In this document: one piece after another, positions 6,797-8,475 of the stretch
How positions within the stretch are numbered: position 1 is the stretch's first letter
How the letters are laid out: every line of letters begins with the position of its first letter
NCBI GenBank assembly: GCA_013140935.1
Contig: JABFSD010000429.1
Span: 1 to 8,475 of the forward strand
Reading direction: 5' to 3'
From: Acidobacteriota bacterium
GTDB lineage: Bacteria > Acidobacteriota > Blastocatellia > RBC074
DNA length: 8,475 nucleotides
Program-made: the position numbers and the translations under genes
The notes under the pieces: model-generated
What the model was told of the DNA's origin: nothing
Databases searched by the model: none
What the model saw: only the letters and a program-made list of their open reading frames with translations

Positions 6797-8475
6797 ATGC
6801 CGCGAGTAAGATTGTTAGAAGAGCCGCGCTTTGCCACCGTGGAAGAAGCCTTGCAGACACGCAACGTAGACGAGTTGAAAAAATTGCTCCCGCATTTGCT
6901 GACCAGCGAACGAGCTACGCGCAAAGACGACTTGGTCAAACTCATTGCGCGCGAACTGAGCGGCCCGCGTTTGCGCGACCATTGGGCGATGCTCGATCAA
7001 ACGCAACAAGACGCCGTCGCTGAAACGATTCATTCAGAGAGCGCGGTTTTTAACCCGCAACGCTTTTACGCCAAATACGAGAAAGTGCCGAACTTCGGCG
7101 CGAAAGATCGCTACGGTTGGTCGTCGGAGCCTTCGCGCTTGCGGCTCTTTCTATTTTCCAACGCGCAAAACTCTATCGTGCCGGATGACCTGAAAGCCCG
7201 CTTACTCGAATTCGTGCCGAAGCCGGAAGGCTTGCGGCTGAAGCCCATCGAAGCCTTGCCGGAATTCATCGAACGCACAGAGCAGGAATACGATTATGAC
7301 GAAGACGCGCAAAAGCTCATTCATATCTCAGGCAATCGCGCCTATGAATATCGCCAACCGACCAAGCTGCGTGAAGTCGTTCATCAAATCGCCCTCACGC
7401 GCCGCGACACCGAACGCGCCGCTGCGCAGGATTTATTCACGCTCTTGCGCTTGATCGAAAAAGGCAAGCTCACGGTCAGCGAGAAAACCTTTCAGGCTTC
7501 GGCAGCCACGATGAAAGAAATTACGGCGTTGTTGCGTGACGGCGATTTTTACGGATGGCTGCCGAAGGAAAGCAAATACGATCAGGAAGTCGGCCCACTC
7601 AAAGCCTTTGCCTGGCCGCTGTTATTGCAAGCGGGCAAGCTCGCCGAATTGCAAAGCAAGAAACTTGCGCTTACCAAACAGGGGCGCGCAGCCCTAAGCG
7701 CACCACCCGCCGAAACACTCAAGCTGCTCTGGCAACGCTGGCTCAAAACAAAACTGCTCGACGAGTTCAGCCGCGTAGACGCCATCAAAGGCCAGCAAAG
7801 CAAAGGCGGTCGCCACCTGACGGCGGTCGAGACGCGCCGCTCCGTCATTCACGAAGCGCTCAAACATTGCCCCGTCAACGAGTGGGTCAAGTTCGATGAT
7901 TTTTCGCGGTACATGCAAGCGGCGGCGCTCGATTTTGAAATCACGCGCGACTCTTGGACGCTCTATGTCTCTGACGCCAATTACGGCAGTCTCGGCAATG
8001 GCGGCAACGACGGCTGGGATATTTTGCAAGCGCGCTATCTGATGGCGTTGTTGTTTGAATACGCCGCCACGCTCGGCTTGATTGACGTAGCCTACCTTGA
8101 CCCCGAAAACGCGCGCAGTGATTACGCCGACATGTGGGGCGCTGACGACTTGAGCTTTCTCAGCCGCTACGACGGGCTGCTTTACTTCCGTTTGAATGCG
8201 CTCGGCGCTTACGTGCTTGAGTTGGAGCAGAGTTACACGCCCGCCGGCATCGAAGCCAAAGCGACCGTCAACGTGCTGCCTAGCTTGCAAGTCAACGTCG
8301 CCAACCTCTCGCTCGACGAAGCCTTGCTGCTCGAAACCTGGGCGGAAAAAGAATCCGATACAACGTGGCGGCTCGACCGCGACAAGGCTTTCAACGTAGT
8401 CGAAAACGGCGGCAACCTCATTGAACTGCGCGAATTCCTCGCGGCGCGCGACGAACAGGAACTGCCCGATACGGT
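6797..8475 (+). CDS. Helicase-associated (Helicase_C_3 / XPB-Ssl2-like) protein, 3'-partial
   Basis: The frame is open from ATG 6797 to the right edge, giving at least 559 residues with no stop. The N-terminal ~200 residues are helical and charged and start with repeats of short leucine-rich helices (DELKKLLPHLLTS, DDLVKLIARELSG). Residues about 270-300 end in KKLALTKQGRAAL, which looks like the wing of a winged-helix domain. Residues about 487-559 (ATVNVLPSLQVNV, then LSLDEALLLETWAE, TWRLDRDKAFNVVENGG and LREFLAARDEQELPD) fit the Helicase_C_3 pattern. That domain is found in XPB/Ssl2-like proteins and in stand-alone partners of DNA helicases. No Walker A or DEAD/DEAH box is seen in the visible part, so it is probably an accessory protein; an ATPase module beyond the edge cannot be excluded. 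It has no signal peptide or membrane segment. The domain call comes from pattern resemblance and is moderate. Confidence 0.68.
   Translation, partial: MPRVRLLEEPRFATVEEALQTRNVDELKKLLPHLLTSERATRKDDLVKLIARELSGPRLRDHWAMLDQTQQDAVAETIHSESAVFNPQRFYAKYEKVPNFGAKDRYGWSSEPSRLRLFLFSNAQNSIVPDDLKARLLEFVPKPEGLRLKPIEALPEFIERTEQEYDYDEDAQKLIHISGNRAYEYRQPTKLREVVHQIALTRRDTERAAAQDLFTLLRLIEKGKLTVSEKTFQASAATMKEITALLRDGDFYGWLPKESKYDQEVGPLKAFAWPLLLQAGKLAELQSKKLALTKQGRAALSAPPAETLKLLWQRWLKTKLLDEFSRVDAIKGQQSKGGRHLTAVETRRSVIHEALKHCPVNEWVKFDDFSRYMQAAALDFEITRDSWTLYVSDANYGSLGNGGNDGWDILQARYLMALLFEYAATLGLIDVAYLDPENARSDYADMWGADDLSFLSRYDGLLYFRLNALGAYVLELEQSYTPAGIEAKATVNVLPSLQVNVANLSLDEALLLETWAEKESDTTWRLDRDKAFNVVENGGNLIELREFLAARDEQELPDT

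Noticed and set aside
7694..8290. 198-codon minus-strand open frame
   Set aside because: It lies wholly opposite the helicase-associated gene, which has a strong ribosome site and domain resemblance. The antisense product has no recognisable family.

Overview
This is a bacterial chromosomal segment of moderately high G+C content. It carries seven protein-coding loci and one tRNA gene, packed densely, with no insertion sequences, CRISPR arrays, rRNA or phage genes. No taxonomic marker is decisive. The mix of a selenocysteine-synthesis gene, a response regulator fused to an RsbW-type ATPase, a cytoplasmic CBM9-like protein, a deoxyhypusine-synthase-like protein and a helicase-associated (Helicase_C_3-like) protein resembles Acidobacteriota such as Blastocatellia. 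That assignment is an inference of low to moderate confidence.

Left part (1-2660). A selA gene on the plus strand enters from beyond the left edge. Its last ~50 codons are out of frame with the rest, and the break falls at a three-copy ACGC tandem repeat (1155-1166). The repaired gene would end at 1327 and overlap, tail to tail, a minus-strand ketopantoate-reductase-family gene (1315-2364). Behind that gene on the same strand lies tRNA-Arg(UCU) (2442-2514), which does not encode its CCA end and has a recognisable promoter. The 146 bases between the tRNA and the next gene hold this promoter. They also hold a candidate plus-strand -10 box and a stem-loop with a GCAA tetraloop.

Middle part (2661-5567). 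Two plus-strand genes lie 33 bases apart: a receiver domain joined to an RsbW/SpoIIAB-like ATPase domain, and a CBM9/DOMON-like protein without a signal peptide. They converge, with a 3-base gap, on a minus-strand class II nucleotidyltransferase of the CCA-adding/poly(A) polymerase family that has a C-terminal HD domain. Such an enzyme is what the CCA-less tRNA gene nearby would need.

Right part (5568-8475). A deoxyhypusine-synthase-family gene (5661-6755) is followed after 41 bases by a long open frame (6797 to the right edge, at least 559 codons). That frame's C-terminal region looks like the Helicase_C_3 domain found with XPB/Ssl2-type helicases. The two could be co-transcribed, but nothing ties their functions together. 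The points most worth a second look are the selA frameshift, the receiver-ATPase fusion, the DHS-like enzyme in a bacterium, and the helicase-associated protein cut by the window edge.
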